A stretch of 64,000 nt of DNA, from positions 434,001 through 498,000 of the forward strand of contig BCIK01000012.1 of NCBI GenBank assembly GCA_039545295.1. Reading direction: 5' to 3'. Numbering within the stretch: position 1 is the first letter of the stretch; each line of letters opens with the position of its first letter. The position numbers and the translations under genes are program-made. The notes under the pieces were generated by a model. That model had not been told where the DNA came from. It made no database searches and saw nothing but the letters and a program-made list of their open reading frames with translations. Of this stretch, positions 59,365-64,000 are shown in pieces. The DNA comes from Udeniomyces pyricola (Eukaryota; Basidiomycota; Tremellomycetes; Cystofilobasidiales; Mrakiaceae).

Positions 59365-62300
59365 TCACGACTCTTCCCTGAGTATGGGCACAGGTGCAGG
59401 TCCAGAGAAGCTATCAAGCTGTCGTAGTAGAGAGTCAAGATACACGTCAGCTTATGACGTCAACTTCGCATCAAGTATATCTGCGATAGCAAGCTGTGGG
59501 CTCAGCGGCTTACCAAAGAATTCCCGGAAATGATGGATGTCGTGCAGATAAGGAATCTCCGACCTGGATAGATGCAACAGATAATCAAACAACCAAAACG
59601 TAGCAGTAGCGATCAGTTCGACCAGGTTCTGTCAATCAAGCATACGGATGTTTGTCAAAGTATCACAGCCAAGATGAAGAAGAAGAAAAAAAGAGATAAA
59701 AAGAAAGCGCCGCAAACCTTTCGAGGCCGCGCGCATCTTGCGAAGAGCCGAGATCTCGGCAAACGTGCAACCACCAAGGAAAAAGACAAGTGTCGTGGAT
59801 ATATGATCTTTGGCACCTTTTTTTTTTTTTTTTTTTTTTTAAAATCAACCCAATCGAGCGCAAGAGCGGATTTTGATCAGTCGTGAGAACGATTGCGCTG
59901 TGCAGAAAGAGCAGCGAGCGTGCTGTGGACTTACGGTGTGCGCCGGGAACGGAGTCGCTATCGGCAGAAATCGACTGTACATGCTCAAACGTAGTCCCGG
60001 GGAGCGCTGAAGATGGCCAAGCCAAAGCATACAAAGAACACTTGAGATCATGCGATGATGCACCCATAACCACTGAGGCTCAGCTCATCGACGTACAGTT
60101 CACAACATCCTCGAATCCTCTCCATCCAACGATTGGATGCGCCCTAGGTACTGCTCTCTCGGATCCACCGCCATTCTCATCCACAGCAGGATCGTGGACG
60201 GAGGTACTCAAGACGCTGGCCTTTTGTGCCACACACTGAACCAGTCGGACACTCAACGGAGCATATCCCGAATACGTGTATGCAATGTCGTTGAGCGCCA
60301 TCGGACGGCCTTTGGCATTAGAATGCTCCAGTTCCGAATCGTCAACCATCAGACGAAGCGACCGTCGGAGAGCAGAAAAGGATTTCGAGTTGGGGAATGG
60401 TGAAGGAAGTGTTCGGGCGAGCAAGGTCGAAGCGGTCGAGGTGCTTGTTGGAAGAGGAGAAAGGAGATGCAGATTTGAAAGTGAGATGAGAAGGGGCAGA
60501 TGATGATATCCATACGCCTATATGAGGACAAGCGACGAAGCGAAGAAGGAAACTGTATCAGAACGGAGCACTCTGTTCATCATCAGGAAGATGGAAAGCA
60601 ATGAGCTTCAACCACTCACTTGGAGCAACTCTCGTCGCACAGCATCAAACACCTTGGGTTTCAATCCACCAGCCGTCAGACTCAGAATGATGAGCAATCG
60701 TAGAACGGTGTTCAAAGGTAGACCCTGGGAGATGAGGTCGTCAATGGCCGATTGTTGCTTGGTAAGGTCGTCTCCAGCGATGAGACCTTGCCAATGTAGT
60801 AGCAGGTTCTGAAGGTTAGTATCACCCATCGGCTTGTCAAACAAGGGACAAGACAAAGAACACACTTTGTTGAATTTCCATTGTGGTGTTGAATTCTTCG
60901 CCGTGAGCGAACTGAAGGAGGGTCTCCGACAAGGTCGTGTGCAAAGCGAGCGCCTGATGCTCCGACTGCAATCCACCGAGCTTGCCGACAAAGTCCTTGA
61001 TCTGAGCAAGATCCTTCCCGCTACGGCCCTGTGAGTAGGCATCTTTGATGCGTTTGGCGATGCGGTTGAGTCTCGGTCCAACCTCTCCGAGGGGCAGGTC
61101 TCGAATCTCGTGGAAGACTTTGTCAGACGAGTTGAGGAGGTGCTTCTTCTTCTTGTTCGACGCGGCTGGAGTGGGGCCTGAACTAGCAGTCGATGTTCCA
61201 TCTAAATCGGTCGTGGGTGTCGATTCTGCAACCTCGACATGAGCTGGCAAAGCAACAGGAAGGGCGTCATAAGAAACGGAGACCGTACGTGAATGATGAC
61301 AAAGAACAAGATCATCGTACAGCTTTTGATGCCGACAACCTCGTCCACAAGACCCTCATAAGTCCACTGTGTGCACATTGGCGTTAGCCAATCGACGCTT
61401 CGGTCGAGCACAATCATGGCGTCAATCTCGGTGGAGAGGGGAAGCGGAAGCGTAGAACCCGGAGAATCATGCTCGCGGAGCGCTTGCAGCTGTTGGGATA
61501 GATGCTGCAAAGTAGTCCAACAGAAGAAGGGTCAGAGTTCAACGCGTGATGGTCATACCCGAGCTCACGCCCGTGGCTCTGAAACTCACTTCGGCCGCAT
61601 CTCCTTTACCAACGATGCGTGGGATGACCCCGTACGCCTTCTGAACAACATTGAGTGCTTGGGCGGCGTAATAGACTGACGTCTCGTCTCTCGACTGATG
61701 AAAAGGACATCAACAAATGGGGTCACAAAGCGGCCATTCAAGCGTCAGTAACTGACCCGACCGCAGGCCAAAGCATGTACCACTACAGATCAGGCTGCTC
61801 ACCAGAAAGATATCTTTGGCCGAAGACTCGAGCTCCAAACTGAGAACATCCTTTTCTACCGGCAGGAATCCAAGCTCGTAACTCTTCAGGACGACATCTC
61901 CTAGCACACCCTCTTCCTCGAGCACGCATCGACAGAGCTCAGTCGCCCGCGGAACAAGCAGGATCGAGTAGGCGTGCTGGGGTGTTGGTGACTGGTTGCC
62001 ATGGGCTTTAATTTGTGCTGCCACCAGAAAGTGAAGCCAAATATATGTATCTTCAGCAGGTGTGTAGACTGATGAAGCGTGCGTCATAGGGCAACTCACA
62101 GGCAATGACTTTCATCCAGCTGATCCGGGGTCGACACATCCACACGATGTTCTTAGTTGGCGCCGTCAGCATCTCGGACGATTCAAGCCAGAAGAGCTTA
62201 TCAACGCCATGTTGCTATCGAAAGAAACAAACCAAAATAGGCCAGGAGTTTATCAACAATTTGTCCAAGATTGGACCCGAAGGCGAGCAACCTCATCGTC

Positions 62301-62639
62301 ACCTTGAGCAATGCCGGTTCAATGACGAGACCAAGGGGTCCCGAAAGGGAAGGGTCGAGGACGAGGGTCTTGGCCCCCGCAATCTGCCCAAATGAACATT
62401 AATCAAGTTACACGTCAGTTATCACAGTAGCATCGACATCAGGTTCAGGAGCAGGTGGGAGAACGACAGACCTCGTTCAACGCTTCGATCAACGCCCGTT
62501 TGGCCAGCTGAGCGAGAACCGACGTGTCGAGATCCCAATCCTTAGGTCGGTCGCCTCTTGACTTGGTATTGGCCGATGTCGAGCCCGAGCTGAGAGAAGC
62601 AGTATCCTTCATCGAAGAGCTGGAAGCAGGAGGAGGCAT
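59365..62639 (-). CDS. VPS33: Vps33, Sec1/Munc18-family subunit of HOPS/CORVET
   Basis: Vps33 binds SNAREs and, within HOPS and CORVET, drives fusion at the vacuole and endosomes. Minus-strand exons run from MPPPASSSS at 62639 (alternative Met at 62702) to a TGA at 59365. The N-terminus gives DLDTSVLAQLAKRALIEALNE then IAGAKTLVLDPSLSGPLGL, matching Vps33 helix 1 and strand 1. The middle has IDAMIVLDRSVDWLTPMCTQW with TYEGLVDE, the Sec1/Munc18 signature. Then come LNRIAKRIKDAY, QALALHTTLSETLLQFA and LLIILSLTAGGL. The C-terminal part is ALNDIAYTYSGYAPLSVRLVQ, then RAHPIVGWRGFEDVV, then LGGCTFAEISALRKM. The next exon is RRFLICTTSIISGNSL and the last ends LDSFSGPAPVPILREES. Introns interrupt every block. 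One intron holds a T homopolymer of about 22 (59819-59840) on the + strand. All family landmarks are present in order. Confidence 0.92.
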
Positions 62640-63417
62640 GAACGTGGAATGAAGTCGTATGGATTCAATCCTCAAAGGCGAGAGATGGATGATGCGGGAC
62701 AACCACCGGGCGGCCTGATGAATGATGGCTCAGTTGATCGGAGAAGTCCCGAAGGCACTTTGCGATTATCGATCATGATAGTCTTGCAGGCGGCTACATG
62801 ATTGTTCTGAAATATCACCAAATCGATGTAAAAATTCTTTCGAGTTTCGTTCAACAATTCGCCTCCCATGTACTATACAAATCCCCAATCCGGCCACTAA
62901 GTATGACTAAGGTCATTGCAGCCCCACTGACGACCGAAAAAAAGAAAAGAAAAGAAAAACGCTTCATGAACGAGCAAAACCTCAACAGATCGAATATATA
63001 TGAGCATGTGCATACTGTGGGGAGTACGAAGATAGATCTCGAACAGCTAGTAGGGATACAAGTTATAAGAATCTAGAAGAGGATACATGGTCTAGAGTGA
63101 GCAGCACAAAATCGATGAGGCAAGTGATGATTTGGTGTCCGTGATACGAAGAGCAGGGAGGGGATAGAAGGGTAGGAAGATGTAAATGGCGAGATTGGAA
63201 CCAGGCATTAAGGTGGTGAGAAATTAGGGAGTAAACTATACAAGGGGAGATATTGGAGGAGGGGAAAGAGAGAACATGTGTTTGAATAGAGTACGAGAGA
63301 AAGGATAGTCTAGCTTGAAGTAGCCAAAGAAAGTAGAAAGTATGACGTATTTGGCGCGAATGGTTTCGGACAAAAGCGGAACAGAAAAGATCGATGCATG
63401 GCCAAGTTGGGCCCCGT
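62640..63417. other. VPS33 upstream and MFS gene downstream region
   Basis: 778 bp without a supported gene. An in-frame extension of VPS33 up to 62702 is possible. The rest has A-rich DNA at 62935-62960 and a mixed stretch that should include the 3' UTR of the minus-strand transporter. Confidence 0.4.
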
Positions 63418-64000
63418 TTAGACTTTCTCCTTACCATCCTCCTTCTCCTTCCTGATCTCCTCGAGGACCTCATCCCGAATCTTAAGATCTATTCCAGGCG
63501 CGTACTTGGAAGCCCCACGGATTCGGTGGCCAAACTTGTAAAACAAGAATGGCGAGGGAGCGAGAACGACAGCGATACAACCAAGGATGGTTCCAACCCA
63601 TTGAAGACCTTGGTAAGTAATCCACTGGTTGATGACCAAGGGTAGACCAGCTCCGACAGCGCTTCGGACGATCGTATTGGCGGCGAGAGCAGAGGCTGCG
63701 AACATGGCATAGCAATCGACCTAGTAAAGGGAGAAGAACGATCAGGGTCAGACTCTCGTTCTTGTTAAAGTAATATAAAGCAAAGCGAAAGGTGCCCCAT
63801 TTCCTTTGGAAGGAAAAAGGGGGGGGGGGGAAAGGGGTACAGAGGATAGGGAAACTGGCAAGACAACTTACGAGATAGCTCAAGAAGGGGACGAAGATAA
63901 GGGAGAAGGAGATGCCGAGCAGGATGAGGGACAGCATCGGCACCCACCAAGGGATAGCCGACGTGTAGTTTCCGGTCCAGAAGAGGTAAAAGATTCCAAT
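63418..64000 (-). CDS. Major facilitator superfamily transporter, 3' end only
   Basis: C-terminal part of a 12-helix drug:H+ antiporter-type (DHA1) MFS carrier; the 5' part lies beyond base 64000. The minus strand reads WVPMLSLILLGISFSLIFVP (helix, about 63890-63945), an intron, then MFAASALAANTIVRSAVGAG with LPLVINQWITYQGLQWVGTI and a last helix. The cytosolic tail is charged (KIRDEVLEEIRKEKEDGKEK) and stops at 63418. The ASALAANTIVRSxxGAxxPL segment in helices 10-11 is typical of fungal polyamine and multidrug DHA1 carriers at the plasma membrane. The substrate cannot be inferred from this fragment. An intron near 63722-63870 contains a G run (63820-63829). Confidence 0.8.

Noticed and set aside
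63765..63950. Separate small gene at the right edge
   Set aside because: It is an alternative frame over the MFS transporter exon and intron.
1..64000. tRNA genes, transposons, CRISPR arrays or a biosynthetic gene cluster
   Set aside because: I looked for T-loop motifs, terminal repeats, transposase or reverse-transcriptase motifs, spaced direct repeats and clustered pathway enzymes and saw none. A covariance-model or repeat search could still find a weak one.

Overview
The window is nuclear DNA of a fungus, most likely a basidiomycete. Genes are dense, lie on both strands, and are split by many introns of about 60-200 bp with GT..AG borders. The gene set is ordinary fungal housekeeping: Mediator, ribosomal proteins, HOPS/CORVET, a septation GTPase, a vacuolar iron transporter, RBM25 and an NFX1/FAP1 homologue. 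I cannot fix the genus. Pucciniomycotina or Tremellomycetes fit the intron density, but this is inference. A 100-base run of N at 32536-32635, flanked by C homopolymers, is an assembly gap inside an intron.

Layout: 1-4823 (+) is the 3' part of a MED5/NUT1-like Mediator subunit. 7219-9931 (+) and 27881-30502 (+) are two nine-exon paralogues of a CAT/condensation-fold acyltransferase-like family. 10895-11717 (+) is a DSS4/MSS4 homologue. 12642-14284 (+) is a Spg1/Tem1 septation GTPase. 15674-about 16829 (-) is ribosomal protein L19. 19522-19897 (-), 21639-22316 (-) and 22657-23728 (+) are three small proteins that look mitochondrial. 24693-26995 (-) is a nucleotide-sugar transporter. 31043-36727 (-) is FAP1/NFX1. 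37731-38857 (-) is ribosomal protein S14. 39106-41513 (+) is an unrecognised coiled-coil protein. 42468-46557 (-) is RBM25 (RRM plus PWI). 47091-50873 (+) is an F-box/WD40/UIM protein. 51711-55380 (+) is a large Ser-rich coiled-coil protein. 56493-58590 (-) is a CCC1-family iron/manganese transporter. 59365-62639 (-) is VPS33. 63418-64000 (-) is the 3' end of an MFS transporter.

There is no operon or obvious biosynthetic cluster. Three gene pairs are divergent with short shared upstream regions: 22317-22656, 38858-39105 and 46558-47090. The most interesting signal is the acyltransferase-like pair. The two copies are about 20.6 kb apart in the same orientation and share every intron position. 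Their introns and proline/serine-rich linkers have diverged, yet two exonic blocks are almost identical at the nucleotide level (203 of 204 bases in one), which suggests gene conversion. Also notable are the F-box/WD40/UIM domain combination, the divergent pair of small mitochondrial-type proteins, and intergenic islands rich in self-complementary words (TATATA, CATG, GATC, CGCG, TGACGTCA).
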